A stretch of 64,000 bases of DNA from an uncultured Bacteroidales bacterium (GTDB lineage: Bacteria > Bacteroidota > Bacteroidia > Bacteroidales > Paludibacteraceae), in NCBI GenBank assembly GCA_900317745.1, contig ONHW01000002.1, forward strand, positions 1 to 64,000. Direction: 5' to 3'. Shown in pieces: positions 17,409 to 29,000 of this stretch. The notes under the pieces are model-generated. The model was not told where the DNA came from and did no database searches. It saw only the letters and a list, made by a program, of their open reading frames with translations. The translations under genes and the position numbers were made by a program. The number at the start of each line of letters is the position of its first letter. The first letter of the stretch is position 1.

Positions 17409-18848
17409 ATGTTCAGGTCGCGAATCCTACATATCTGTTTGCAGCTCTGTCTGCTGGTTCTGTCCGCGCAAGCGGCGCAGGGTGGAAGTAGCATAGATAT
17501 CCTGCTCCGCAACCCTGTTACCTCCTCCGCCAATATCAGTCTGCTCGTTCAGGACCTGCAGTCCGGCGAGGTGATTGACGCGTTCCGCAGTACGAACGTT
17601 GCACCGCCTGCGTCCGTCATGAAACTTCTGCCTACTGCCACTGCGTTGGAGACCCTCGGTGCCGATTACCGCTTCAGCACATATATCGAGTATAGCGGAC
17701 AGATCACCGGCGGTGTGCTCCATGGCGACCTGTATGTGCGCGGCACGGGCGACCCGACACTCGGGTCGCAGAAGGTGGGCGACCGCAATCTGCTCAACAC
17801 CTGGGTGCGCGCCATACGCGAAGCTGGCATACGTGAGATTCGCGGATCGGTCATTGCCGATCTCAGTTACTTCGATGCCGACGCTATCAACCCCGGATGG
17901 ATATGGGAGGACATTGGCAACTACTACGCGCCCGGCATATATGCCCTGTCGTACATGGATAACACAATGAACGTTATCCTCCGCTCCGGTCCTGTGGGCA
18001 GTATTGCCGAGGTGCTGTACACTGTGCCCGAGGTGCCGGGCGTGCAGTTTGACAACCATATACGCTGCACCACTATCACCCACGATGGAGCGTACGTCCA
18101 CGGCGCAGCGTACAACTATACCCGTTACCTCACAGGCAGCGTGCCGTGCAACCAAGGCTCGTTCGGCGTGCAGGGCGACCTGCCTAACCCGGGACTGCTG
18201 CTTGTGCAGCACCTCTCGCAACGACTCGAGGAGCACGGCATAACCATCACTGCCGAACCGACATATATATCCGAAGCGGACGGCAAACACCGTACACTGC
18301 TCTATACATGGCAGTCTCCGCCGCTGTCGGAGATCATCATGGAGACCAATATCCACTCCAACAACATGTACGCCGAGTCGCTGTTTCGTACGTTCGGCTC
18401 GCGTTACTCGCTGCCGTGCACGATTCACAACTCTGCGGATTTTGAGAAAGACTACTGGTTGCGCCGCGGTGTGAACACCCGCAGCACACGTATAGTTGAT
18501 GGTTGCGGTCTGGCACCGCAGGACGCTATCAGTGCCGAGACGCTCGTGCAACTGCTCACGTATATGTACCGCTCGAGTAACAGCGACGCGTTCTACGCCT
18601 CACTGCCCGTCAGCGGACAAACAGGCACGTTGCGCTCGCTGCTGCCCGGCACACCGCTCGACGGCAAGGTACACGCCAAGTCGGGAACGATAGCCGCAAC
18701 CAAGAACTTTGCCGGATACATCGAACTGCCTGACGGACGCACATGGGTCTTTGCCGTGATGGTCAGCTTCGGCAACGGCAAGTCCAAACAGATACAGAAG
18801 GTTATCGGCGATTACCTGCTCGACCTGTATAACACCAAAGGTAAATAA
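17409..18848 (+). CDS. dacB: D-alanyl-D-alanine carboxypeptidase/endopeptidase (PBP4, S13)
   Basis: A 479-residue exported serine peptidase that trims or opens peptide cross-links in peptidoglycan. Signal peptide to about residue 22. All three penicillin-binding motifs are present: SVMK (Ser69, Lys72), SNN (317-319) and KSG (424-426). The large insertion between the first two motifs, with GDLYVRGTGDPTLGS, is characteristic of family S13. Length is normal. A promoter lies 36 nt upstream, and birA begins 15 nt after the stop. Confidence 0.92.
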   Translation: MFRSRILHICLQLCLLVLSAQAAQGGSSIDILLRNPVTSSANISLLVQDLQSGEVIDAFRSTNVAPPASVMKLLPTATALETLGADYRFSTYIEYSGQITGGVLHGDLYVRGTGDPTLGSQKVGDRNLLNTWVRAIREAGIREIRGSVIADLSYFDADAINPGWIWEDIGNYYAPGIYALSYMDNTMNVILRSGPVGSIAEVLYTVPEVPGVQFDNHIRCTTITHDGAYVHGAAYNYTRYLTGSVPCNQGSFGVQGDLPNPGLLLVQHLSQRLEEHGITITAEPTYISEADGKHRTLLYTWQSPPLSEIIMETNIHSNNMYAESLFRTFGSRYSLPCTIHNSADFEKDYWLRRGVNTRSTRIVDGCGLAPQDAISAETLVQLLTYMYRSSNSDAFYASLPVSGQTGTLRSLLPGTPLDGKVHAKSGTIAATKNFAGYIELPDGRTWVFAVMVSFGNGKSKQIQKVIGDYLLDLYNTKGK

Positions 18849-18852
18849 AAGC

Positions 18853-18872
18853 ATCAGCCATGCATGGCTGAT
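18853..18872. repeat. 20-bp perfect palindrome containing the birA ATG
   Basis: ATCAGCCATGCATGGCTGAT is its own reverse complement and holds the first birA start codon (18864). A copy with one mismatch is inside the cca gene at 21036-21055. Confidence 0.8.
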
Positions 18873-19664
18873 ATACACATGTACATAGTATCTACCGATA
18901 GCACCAACAACCTGATGCAGCGCCTGCTGCGCGGCGAAGAACCGCAGTATGCAGCCTGTCTTGATGAGGATATACCTCTGTTGTACACGGGCTATCAGTC
19001 CTCCGGACGCGGACAGACAGGCAACGGTTGGGAGTCTGAGCGCGACAAGAACCTGCTGCTCACCTACCTGTTGCGGCTGCCCGAGGTGACACCCGCCGGA
19101 CAGTTCATGCTGAACATGCTCGCATCTATTGTCACCCACCGCACGCTGGCTGCCTACCTGCCTGAGCAGCAACGCGAACGACTGACCATCAAATGGCCGA
19201 ACGATATCTACTTCGATGACAGAAAGATAGCCGGTATACTGGTGGAGAACAGCCTGAGCGGCAGCCGTGTGCTGCACAGCATTGCAGGCGTAGGTATCAA
19301 TCTGAATCAGGAGCACTGGTTAGGCAACGCGCCCAACCCGGTCAGCCTGAAGCAGATAACAGGTGCGGAGGCGGATATCCACTGTGTGATGCAGATGTTT
19401 ATGCAAATGTTGTGCTTCACCATGAAGTGGAACGCCGACGACTGCCGTGATTATTACCTGCAGCACCTCTACCGCCGCGAAGGTTTCTATCCCTATGTGG
19501 AACGCGAGGTCAGCACCGCACCCACAATGATTGCTACAGAGGCGGATACAGGGCAGTTCATGGCGCGCATCGAGGATATACTGCCCACCGGCGAGATTGT
19601 ACTATGCGACAGTCAGGGCAACCGCCGCACCTACCACTTCAAGCAGATACGCTTCGTTGTCTGA
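18864..19664 (+). CDS. birA: Biotin-[acetyl-CoA-carboxylase] ligase
   Basis: A 266-residue cytoplasmic enzyme that makes biotinyl-AMP and attaches biotin to the carrier lysine of carboxylases. The biotin-binding loop GRGQTGNGW (48-56), KWPNDI (110-115) and KIAGIL motifs are clear, with GVGINLNQ after them. There is no N-terminal repressor helix-turn-helix, so it is a ligase only. The first ATG lies inside the palindrome; ATG 18879-18881 region (MYIVSTDSTNN) is a likely alternative because relatives start just before the STN motif. It follows dacB closely, probably in one transcript. Confidence 0.88.
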   Translation: MADIHMYIVSTDSTNNLMQRLLRGEEPQYAACLDEDIPLLYTGYQSSGRGQTGNGWESERDKNLLLTYLLRLPEVTPAGQFMLNMLASIVTHRTLAAYLPEQQRERLTIKWPNDIYFDDRKIAGILVENSLSGSRVLHSIAGVGINLNQEHWLGNAPNPVSLKQITGAEADIHCVMQMFMQMLCFTMKWNADDCRDYYLQHLYRREGFYPYVEREVSTAPTMIATEADTGQFMARIEDILPTGEIVLCDSQGNRRTYHFKQIRFVV

Positions 19665-19679
19665 ATGGCTAAATAGCCC

Positions 19680-19727
19680 AATGACAAAATAAATGAACCA
19701 ATCGTAAATCGTCAAATCGTAAATAAT
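19680..19727 (+). repeat. AATCGTAAATCGTCAAATCGTAAAT-type array before rfbB
   Basis: Short tandem words (TCGTAAA) directly before the rfbB ATG, one example of the locus-specific repeats described in the findings. Confidence 0.6.
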
Positions 19728-20858
19728 ATGAACTCCATCATTATCACCGGCGGAGCCGGATTCATCGGAAGTCACGTCGTACGTCTGTTTGTGAACAAGT
19801 ACCCCGACTATCGCATTATCAATGTTGATAAGCTCACTTATGCCGGCAATCTGGCTAACCTCAAGGATATAGAGGACAAGCCCAACTACCGCTTTGTGCG
19901 CGCGGATATCTGCGACTTCGATACAATCTACGCCCTCATGCAGGAGGAGCACGTCACCGGCGTTATTCACCTGGCTGCCGAGAGCCATGTCGATCGCTCG
20001 ATCAAAGACCCGTTTACCTTCGCCCGCACGAACGTCATGGGCACGCTCAGTATGCTGCAGGCTGCCAAACTCTACTGGGAGAGCCTGCCGGAGAAGTACG
20101 AAGGCAAACGCTTCTATCATATCTCTACCGACGAGGTCTATGGCGCACTCGAACTCACTCACCCCGAGGGACTGCCGTCGCCGTTCACTACCAAAGCCTC
20201 GGCAGACGGACACGAGACCTACGGAGAAAACTTCTTCGTGGAGACAACCAAGTACAACCCGCACTCGCCCTACAGTGCCTCCAAGGCAAGCAGCGACCAC
20301 TTTGTGCGCGCGTTCCACGACACCTACGGCATGCCTACTATCGTTACGAACTGCTCGAACAACTACGGTCCCTACCAGTTCCCCGAGAAACTGATCCCGC
20401 TGTTCATCAACAATATCCGTCACCGCAAGCCGCTGCCCGTATATGGCAAGGGCGAGAACGTACGCGATTGGCTCTATGTAGAGGATCACGCCCGCGCTAT
20501 TGACCTGATCTTCCACAAGGGCAAAGTGGCAGAGACGTATAACATCGGCGGATTCAACGAGTGGAAAAATATCGATATCATCAAAGTTGTTATCCGTACC
20601 GTTGACCGTCTGCTCGGACGCAAGGAGGGCGAAGACATGGATCTTATCACCTTCGTTACCGACCGTGCCGGACACGATATGCGTTATGCTATCGACTCGC
20701 GCAAACTCCAACGCGAACTTGGCTGGGAGCCGACCTTGCAGTTTGAGGAAGGGATAGAGAAAACCGTCCGCTGGTACCTCGAAAACGAAGCCTGGGTGGA
20801 CAATATCACCTCCGGCGAGTACGAGAAATACTACGCCGAGATGTACAACAATCGCTGA
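19728..20858 (+). CDS. rfbB: dTDP-glucose 4,6-dehydratase
   Basis: A 376-residue short-chain dehydrogenase/reductase that turns dTDP-glucose into the 4-keto-6-deoxy sugar, second step to dTDP-rhamnose and related sugars for surface polysaccharide. NAD-binding GGAGFIGS is residues 8-15, the catalytic TDE is 134-136 and YSASK is Tyr182-Lys186. RDWLYVEDHARAI and DRAGHDMRYAID are family signatures. Length is a little above the usual 350. The partner enzyme rfbA is 22 kb away on the other strand at 42902. cca follows after 8 bp. Confidence 0.94.
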   Translation: MNSIIITGGAGFIGSHVVRLFVNKYPDYRIINVDKLTYAGNLANLKDIEDKPNYRFVRADICDFDTIYALMQEEHVTGVIHLAAESHVDRSIKDPFTFARTNVMGTLSMLQAAKLYWESLPEKYEGKRFYHISTDEVYGALELTHPEGLPSPFTTKASADGHETYGENFFVETTKYNPHSPYSASKASSDHFVRAFHDTYGMPTIVTNCSNNYGPYQFPEKLIPLFINNIRHRKPLPVYGKGENVRDWLYVEDHARAIDLIFHKGKVAETYNIGGFNEWKNIDIIKVVIRTVDRLLGRKEGEDMDLITFVTDRAGHDMRYAIDSRKLQRELGWEPTLQFEEGIEKTVRWYLENEAWVDNITSGEYEKYYAEMYNNR

Positions 20859-20866
20859 AACCCCTC

Positions 20867-22516
20867 ATGATCATTACTGATCCTAAAATACAGAATCCCA
20901 TCCTCAAGCTTGTTGGCGAAGAAGCCGACAGGCTCGGCATCGACTGCTACGTAGTAGGCGGCTGGGTGCGCGATCTCCTCCTCCACCGCGAAAGCAAGGA
21001 TATCGACATTGTTGTTGTCCAACCGGCCTCCACCCATCAGCCATGCATGACTGATCATAGTGACTCCGAGGCTCCGCGCTGGGGGATCCTCCTCGCCGAG
21101 GCTGTTGCCAAGCGTCTGGGCAAAGGTGCACACCTCTCTATCTTCAAGACCTACGGCACTGCCCAGGTGAAGAAAGGGGATACCGAACTCGAGTTCGTCG
21201 GTGCACGCAAGGAGAGCTACCGCCACGACTCGCGTAACCCTATCGTTGAGGACGGAACGCTCGAAGAGGATCAGAACCGCCGCGACTTCACCATCAACGC
21301 CATGGCTATCTGCCTCAACCACGACCGCTACGGCGAACTGCTCGACCCCTTTGACGGCTGGTACGACCTGGAGGACTGTATTATCCAGACACCGCTCGAC
21401 CCCGATATCACTTTCAGCGACGATCCGCTGCGTATGATGCGCGCCATACGTTTTGCCACGCAACTCGGCTTCAACCTCACAGGCGAGTGCTTCGATGCTA
21501 TCGCGCGCAACCGCGAGCGTATCCGTATTATCACGCGCGAGCGCATAGCCGACGAACTGAACAAGATCATGCTCTCGCGCCGACCGTCAGAGGGCTGGTT
21601 ACTGCTTGACAAGACAGGCTTGCTGCCGATCATCTTCCCCGAACTGGCTGCACTCAAAGGCGTGGAAACAGTCAACGGCCGTGCCCACAAAGATGTGTTC
21701 TACCACACCCTCAAGGTCCTCGACAACGTCGCCGAACTGCAACACCAACAGCAGTCTTTTGTCTATGAGCGTCAGCGGTCTGTCAGTGAAACGGTCTCTC
21801 AGCGCCAGCGGTCTAATAGTCCGCAGGACGCTCTCCTCTGGCTTCGCTGGGCTGCCCTGCTGCACGACATAGGCAAACCCAAATCGAAGAAGTTCGAACC
21901 CAAGGTCGGCTGGACGTTCTACAACCATAACTATATAGGCGCAAAGATGGTCCCGCGCATCTTCAAGGCGCTCAAGCTCCCGCAGAACGAGAAGATGGAT
22001 TATGTTGTCAAGATGGTCGATCTGCACATGCGTCCTATCAACCTGATAGAGGAGACGGTCACCGACAGTGCCGTACGCCGCCTGCTGTTCGAGGCTGGCG
22101 ACGACATCGGCGACCTTATGCTCCTCTGCAACGCGGATATCACTTCGCGCGACCAGAACAAAGTCAAGCGCTACCACGACAATTACGAACTCGTCATGCG
22201 TAAGATGGTCGAACTCGAAGAGCGCGACCGCATTCGTAACTTCCAGCCGCCTGTGATGGGTGACGAGATCATGCAGATGTTCCATCTCGAGCCGTGCTCG
22301 CTCGTGGGCGAACTCAAGTCGGCTATCAAGGATGCTATCCTCGATGGCATTATCCCCAACGACCACGACGCCGCTGTCGCGTTCCTTCTCCGCCTCGCCG
22401 CCGACAAAGGTCTCACTTTTGATCCAAACCTCCCTGCCGCCCCAGCCGCCACTCCTGATCAGAATTCCACTGCTGCCCCGGCCGTCAAAGCCGACCCTAA
22501 TACTGTCTCCAAATAA
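20867..22516 (+). CDS. cca: CCA tRNA nucleotidyltransferase/poly(A) polymerase family, HD domain
   Basis: A 549-residue enzyme, probably adding or repairing the tRNA 3' CCA end. Nucleotidyltransferase: GGWVRDLLL and DIDIV with Asp45 and Asp47; RRDFTINAMA and DDPLRMMRAIRFA follow. HD domain: LLHDIGKP with His333-Asp334. Two stretches look inserted. One is about residues 50-72, containing the palindrome copy. The other is about 295-321 (QSFVYERQRSVSETVSQRQR), made from CAGCGGTCT-like repeats, just before the HD motif. A Pro/Ala-rich tail of about 30 residues ends the protein. Members of this family are usually near 480 residues, so the inserts and tail explain the excess. Confidence 0.85.
   Translation: MIITDPKIQNPILKLVGEEADRLGIDCYVVGGWVRDLLLHRESKDIDIVVVQPASTHQPCMTDHSDSEAPRWGILLAEAVAKRLGKGAHLSIFKTYGTAQVKKGDTELEFVGARKESYRHDSRNPIVEDGTLEEDQNRRDFTINAMAICLNHDRYGELLDPFDGWYDLEDCIIQTPLDPDITFSDDPLRMMRAIRFATQLGFNLTGECFDAIARNRERIRIITRERIADELNKIMLSRRPSEGWLLLDKTGLLPIIFPELAALKGVETVNGRAHKDVFYHTLKVLDNVAELQHQQQSFVYERQRSVSETVSQRQRSNSPQDALLWLRWAALLHDIGKPKSKKFEPKVGWTFYNHNYIGAKMVPRIFKALKLPQNEKMDYVVKMVDLHMRPINLIEETVTDSAVRRLLFEAGDDIGDLMLLCNADITSRDQNKVKRYHDNYELVMRKMVELEERDRIRNFQPPVMGDEIMQMFHLEPCSLVGELKSAIKDAILDGIIPNDHDAAVAFLLRLAADKGLTFDPNLPAAPAATPDQNSTAAPAVKADPNTVSK
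21036..21055 (+). repeat. Copy of the birA palindrome inside cca
   Basis: ATCAGCCATGCATGACTGAT, one base different from the perfect palindrome at 18853. It is translated within a region lacking in typical relatives. Confidence 0.7.
21768..21815 (+). repeat. Degenerate tandem repeat inside cca
   Basis: GAGCGTCAGCGGTCTGTCAG and a diverged second unit ending CAGCGCCAGCGGTCT. Shares about 13 bases with the btuG signal-peptide repeat. Confidence 0.6.
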
Positions 22517-22547
22517 AAAAACGTTCCGTTCGATCGGGCCATTATCG
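22517..22547 (+). repeat. 31-bp inverted repeat, right copy
   Basis: Starts at the base after the cca stop codon and matches 17237-17267 in inverse orientation. Confidence 0.85.
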
Positions 22548-22940
22548 AGGTTTTGTCGTACTTAATCCGATGTTTTGCCTGGTGTCCTGTGTTCGCGATT
22601 TCCATGAGCGAATCTTTGTCAGTCGTTTAGTGCGTGCGGAGTCCCCGATAGAGCCTGCTCTATGGGGGTGCACTGCCGCTGTTCCTGCAAGTAATCCTTA
22701 GCGTGATTTTGATTATAAACAATTGTTGCTAATTGTCGATAATCGTTGCTCCCTAACAACTCGTTCGCAAATTGTTGGTAATGGTTGATAATGGTTGACC
22801 CCAAAAATAATTATTGACCCATCCTGTTCCTCGCATTGTTGATGTTTTTTGCTTTTTTCCCCTCTCTTACCCCTGTTTTTGCCCAATTTCGTTAAAAAAC
22901 GCACAAATTTCTACATTTTTCTCCAAAAATTGCAAAATAA
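22548..22940. other. Intergenic stretch after cca
   Basis: About 390 bases with no convincing gene. A hairpin near 22641-22667 pairs CCCCGATAGAG with CTCTATGGGG but lacks a T-run. Further on, near-repeats such as TAATGGTTGA occur twice around 22780-22796. The last 100 bases are AT-rich and lead into the next promoter. Confidence 0.4.
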
Positions 22941-22972
22941 TTTGTAAATTCAGAAACTTATTTGTATCTTTG
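22941..22972 (+). promoter_or_regulatory. Promoter of the discoidin-domain giant gene
   Basis: TTTG 22941-22944 and TATCTTTG 22965-22972, 20-nt spacing, about 100 nt before the start codon. Confidence 0.7.
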
Positions 22973-23073
22973 TTCGTTTTTGCGTGTAAATAGCAAAGCG
23001 CCCCTTAGCGCACCTAAACTTTTAGGCGTCCTAACCCATAACAAAAGAATAAAAAATTAATCAACATATAGCA

Positions 23074-26000
23074 ATGAAATACATAGTGCGTTTAACTGAT
23101 CAAACTATGAAAAATTCCCTGAATACAGAGGCCTTTGCCCCTCTAAGCCGCAACCTTACCTCATTAGGCACTCGGCTTTTACTAAGCTTTAGTCTTATTC
23201 TGACCATGCTCTTCACCTTTGGTGTGGGAGAGATGTGGGCGGAGGCGTTCTGGCCTTACGCAGGTTTTTATGAGGTGTACATGACGTACTCCTATAGTGG
23301 GAACAATACTAACTATTCGTTTTATAGTAGTGACAACAACAGCAGTCAATCGTTCGACTTGGGAACACTGACAGCTGATTTCAAAGTCAATGATCTCTAT
23401 TTTAAGTGTTACAAAAACACAAATGATTGGGGGAAATATGGCAATATTTGTGGAGGTTTGATGATTTATAATACCGGAAGCGGAGACACTGAGTACCAAC
23501 CAACTTGGTCTGGCTGGGATGATGACAAAGGCTGGGATGATGGATTTCAGGCTCACAAGAGAGAACTATATAAGACAGGATGTAATAAAGTTATCGCTTC
23601 ATACAATTCTGGACCTTCGGGTAGTTATACAGCACAACTTTGTTTTAAAATGTGGGGAAGTGATGACAATGGAAGCGATTGCGGAGATATATGGTGGATA
23701 AGTAACAATAGCTATAATTACAAATTTACGTATAATATAGCTCCTCCGGCAGTCAGTGGCTTTACCATAACTCCTTCGGGTGAAGGCTATGTTAGCGGTA
23801 CCGGTACAGAGTCCGATCCATATATTATGAGACATGATGCCGGAAACCTTGTGCTTACTATGTCCGGTTCAAAAGCGCGCACAGATGCCAATTCTTCTGC
23901 CAAATATTATAATGGCTCTTCTTGGAGCGCGACAGCAACCAAAACAATATACTACGCAAATGGCTCTACAACAAAGCAGAGTATTACATTGAAGATGAAG
24001 TACAATAACAGTGACGCATCTTTGGATGGAGCAGTAAGCGAAAAAACAGTATATTACCAGCGTGAAACAGCTTATACTGTTTCGAAGGCTGCCACAACAG
24101 GCGGTTCGTTTACTGTAGCTTCTTCAGTTGGAGCTAAGTCCGGTGGTGCAGTAACGGCAACTCCTAGTACCGGATATAATTTCAGTGCATGGTCTATAAC
24201 AAGTGGTTCGGGTACATGGGCACAAAGCACATCAACAGCATCCAATACGTTTTACCCGACAAGTAATTCTACCATAAAAGCCACTTTTACTGCCAAGAAT
24301 TATACCGTTACGTTGAACAAAAACGGCGGTGTTGCAGATGGTACGGTACAGACAACTTACAATGCGAATACAACTGCTGGTTTCACAGCCGTAACGCGTA
24401 CAGGGTATACATGTGACGGTTATTATACTTTAGCAGATGGAGGCAATAAGGTTGTTAATGCTGATGGTACATTGGTGGATGGCTCTGTTTCAACATGGCT
24501 CAGCTCGGGATATTGGATAAAAGATGCAGCCACCATCACTCTCTACGCCCATTGGACTCCCAATACCTACACCATTACTCTCGATCCCAACGGCGGTACA
24601 GGTAGTACAGCAAGCGTGGAAATCGACTATGGTCAAACGCCACCGAACACGGATGATGTGGGTAATCATTACTTCAGCATCACCAACCCCACCAAGCCCG
24701 GATATACGTTCCTCGGTTGGTACACGGCTGCAGATGGCGGCAGCGAAGTGATTGATGAAAATGGCGCTTTCCTCGCTCCTGTTGCTGATTACACGTCCAA
24801 TTCCGCAGGTAACATCTGGATTCGCCCGGACAACGCCACCCTCTACGCTCACTGGGAACAAACGAACCTTGCCTTAAATAAAACTGCCTATGCCGGTTGG
24901 TCGCGAACAGTGACCGAAAAAAATGATGGTGAAGTTCCCTCTAAAGCTGTGGACGGCGATTTGAGTTCTCAGCATATTCAATGGGACATCAATGATAACT
25001 TTGCAACCAAAGGTTGGTGGGGAGTTGATTTAGGTGATAATTATGTGCTAAGTGATCTGTATATCTACTGGCAAGCTGGAGAGGACGGGCGTGCACCACG
25101 CTATTATGAGATCCAAGCGACTGTTGATGCGCCGACAGATTTTTCTAACGATCATGTAATGGACGATGGCATTCATTGGCATACAATCAAAACGATTTCC
25201 GGTGTTGCGCAGAATTTAGGTTCTACGCCTAATATTATTTCCTTTACTTCCGGAGAGCATGTAACAGCTCGATACGTACGTATTGTAAACAAGGATGCCT
25301 CGCGTAAGCCCATGGCTATCGCCGAGTTCCAGGCGTATGCCTATGACGTAGAGAGTTGCTCTGCTGCTGCTAATACACCCACAGCCTCGTTCGCAGGTAT
25401 AGTAGGCGGACGTGTCAAACTTAATCTGGCTGCTACAGATGCGAATAGTGAAGCGTTGACCAATTTCGCTGTTTTGTACGATGGCATATACTACGATGTC
25501 ACGGCTTCTGCCGGTGTCGGGTACGTAACACTTCCATCACATAGAGATATAACCGTTCGGGTATATGCGTACAACACTTGTATGCAACGCAGTTCCGGCT
25601 ATGTGGAGGTTGAGATAGGTGACTATGTCAATCCTCAGGAGAACCTGGCTGAACTCAAAACGACTTGGGTTAGTTATACCAATAACAACAATGACGAAAA
25701 GCAGGCAAACCTCAATGACGGCGTGCTTGATACCAAGGGCTGGATCCCATATCAAAACACAGGAAAGAATGCGTGGATGGTTGTGGATCTGGGCGATACG
25801 TATCAGATAAGCACTATTCAGACATTCTTTGCTACTGATCGTCGATCGACCAACTACAAGATCTATGGTCGCCAGAATGACCCTTCAACAGACGATGTCC
25901 GTGGCGATAATACAAAATGGGTTGAGTTGGCAAGCAAATCTTCGTCAATTAATGCAGGTGCTACCGAAAGTGATGTAAATGAGAGTGCTGTCTCTTTCAC

Positions 26001-29000
26001 TGGTGCAGTTCGATATGTCCGTTTTGAGTCGTTTGCGGAAGAGTGGGACGACGTGGCAAACGGATTCAAACTGCTCGAGTTCCGCGTGTTCGGTAGTGCA
26101 TTTAAGTCTGCCGATGTAACCGGCCCTGTTATCTCCACATGTGAGATAGATGCTTCTGCTGAAAACGTGACATCTACCGTCTTGCATTTGGTGGCTACCG
26201 ATGCAGTGGATGGCGAAGTGTTCAACTATGAGATAAGCACAGATGGTGGTTCTAACTGGACGAAATATAGTACCGATCCTGTTACCCGATTGGTTACGAT
26301 TACTGACCTTACAAGCGGATCTTATACCTTTACTGTCAGGGCGTATGATATAGTCGGCAATTATTCTGCCAATAGCACTGTAAGTGTAGATATCTGGAAT
26401 CCGGCTGCCAACCTTGCTCTCAACAAAACTTCGTGGGCGGGACACGAAACAGGTGGAGCAGGCGAAGCAAAGGATAAGGCTAATGACGGTAGTCTTACCA
26501 CGTTCTGGACTTCGTGGGATGGGGCTAACCCCGGTGACGACTGGTGGTGCGTGGATTTGGGTAATTATTACCAACTGAGCGAAATTGATGTGTTCTGGCA
26601 TCAGATGGATGGCTCAATCAATCTTCATTCGGAGAAATATACCATACGTGCGCGTCAGAATTTGAGCGGAACGGCTTCTGAGATGGAGGCAATTATGCGC
26701 GACAGCACACTATGGTACACCATTGTTCGTCAGTCCACTACGCCTAATGTGGGAAATACTGAAAGCAACAAGAATGCTTATTATCCGCTTAACACACCGG
26801 CACGCTACCTGTTGCTCAAGTCAACACAACGTAATGCACTCAATCAGCAGATTCGTTTGTCCGAATTCCGTGCATACGGCTCGGGGTTTGCTGCCGCTGA
26901 CACGCATGTGCCGGTTATATCCTCTGCTACGGCAAGTTACAATGACGATGGTAAGGCATATTTGACTCTGACGGCAACGGATACTGAAGATGGAACTGTC
27001 AGACTGTTCCGTATATATAATCCATATACCGAAACGTATAGCCTGCAGCAGACAAACGGATCTAATCAAATCGTGATTGACGGTCTGCCGACTTGTACCG
27101 ATTATACGTTCCGAATCCAAGCAATGGACAAGGCTGCTCAATTGTCGGAAGTCACGAATCTGGTAGTGAATGTACCTTTGATTTCTACCACTAACCTCGC
27201 TCCGTTGGCTACCATAACGTCAGGTACGAATAGCGGTGCAGGTCTCCGCAATCTTGTGAACGGCAATACGGCTGATACATGGGAAGTTGCAGATGGTACG
27301 ATTGCAGGAGATAATGAGTGGGTGACTTTCCAATGGGAGCCCCCGTATAAGATATCTACTGTCAAAGTCTATTGGGAGACCCACGCCGGAGGAGGTTCTC
27401 GTCCTAAGGACTATGAGTGGCAGGTTTCCAACGATGGTACACATTTCGTCCCGGTTCTGCACTATACTACCAAACCCGACGCAGAAGAGACTTACACGAT
27501 TAATACAACTGCGCAGTATATCCGCTTGTTTGTAAATAAGCATGATCAATATAAAGGTATGTGTCTCAGGGAGGTAGAGATGCGAGGAGACTGTGCAGAG
27601 GATTCTGACCTGCCGATCATGCTGTTTGCGGAGGTGAAGCTTGAAGATATCTTCCGAACCAACGCTAAAGTGCATGTAGGTGCTATCCATAAGACTATAC
27701 CGTCCAACGAATTGCTCTATCATGTTATTGTTAATAACGGTGCACCCATTACAATCACGGCAGGACAAGTGGTTGACAATTATATAACAATTAGCGGGTT
27801 GACTAAGGAAACAGCGTATAATGTCAAGATTTATGCAGCCAAGATTAGTGATACCGAGGAAAATCGCTCTGCTAACTATAAGGAAGTCAATTTCACTACT
27901 CAAGGTGATTATTCCGATTATTATCTGGCTAATTCAATTAACGGTTGGCTGGCGGTTAACGGTGGTGAATGGACCGACGCAATGAACGCATGGCGCTTCC
28001 GTACTACAGACGTGGACGGAATATATAATCTTACACATGCGGTTAGCGTCACCGAGAATTGGACATACTTGATTTATAACCGTGCTACCGGTACACGCAC
28101 TCCGGGTGACAGAACAGCAAGCGTAGTTGCAGGAAGGAATTTCAAGGCTGTAATGCACGACTTGGACCATTATGTCACTAATTATTCCAACCTTTATATA
28201 GCCGGTACGGCTGTTGGTACAGCTGAAAATACTCGTTCCGAACAGAATCGGCTCACATGGATTGACGCCACGCGTGCCGTGTGGGAGGGACGCGTGACGA
28301 ATGGCGGTACGTTCCGTATTATATCGTACGACAATGTGCTGCAAACCGATTTTATCACTCCTACTGCACAAACCTACAACGAAGGGTATTCACATGCGCG
28401 TCTGACATTTACGTTTGACGATGAAGCAGACTTTACGTGGACGTGGAAGGAACTTCCTTCTGAGCAATTCTGCTCGCGTAGCGGAGGAGCCGGAAGTGGC
28501 GCTGTATTGGATGGTTCAGCATTCGGCGTAGGGGAGAGTTATTCTGTATATGCCTATATGTCCGCTGGTGGCAAATGGATTGTGGAGGCAACATGTAGCG
28601 GTATTGAAGCTGCTAATGCCTATCTGCAACCGTTTACTTCTCTCGCCGGTGACGGACGACAGGAGTTCGCTATGGCAAAGATTGATAATTATTTCCGCGT
28701 GGAAATTGATCCGGCTTCCATAACCTACAAACTTAATAATCTTGCTCGCTACGTAGTTAAGTTTGCTGTCCCTGCAGGTATTCGCTATACCGATGTCCAC
28801 TACTACGACTTCACCGGCTCGGGCGAGTGCGCACCCGACTTCTTCGATATCTACCACCACGACGACGTAGCCGCGGCGCCCGAAGGAGCACAAACCTCGT
28901 TTGTCGGCGGTGTGATCATGCAGCCTATACGTTACTTCCGTCACTACGACAACTCCGATTGGACAACCGTTTGCGTACCGTTCGATGTCAGCAAGGTTAC

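Noticed and set aside
17237-22547. Insertion sequence or transposon ends
   Set aside because: Inverted repeats are present but no transposase or target duplication was seen, and the enclosed genes are housekeeping; kept as a repeat finding only.
27900-28790. Catalytic domain in the 2217-residue protein
   Set aside because: The stretch resembles SusE/F-type binding domains and shows no catalytic motif I can recognise.
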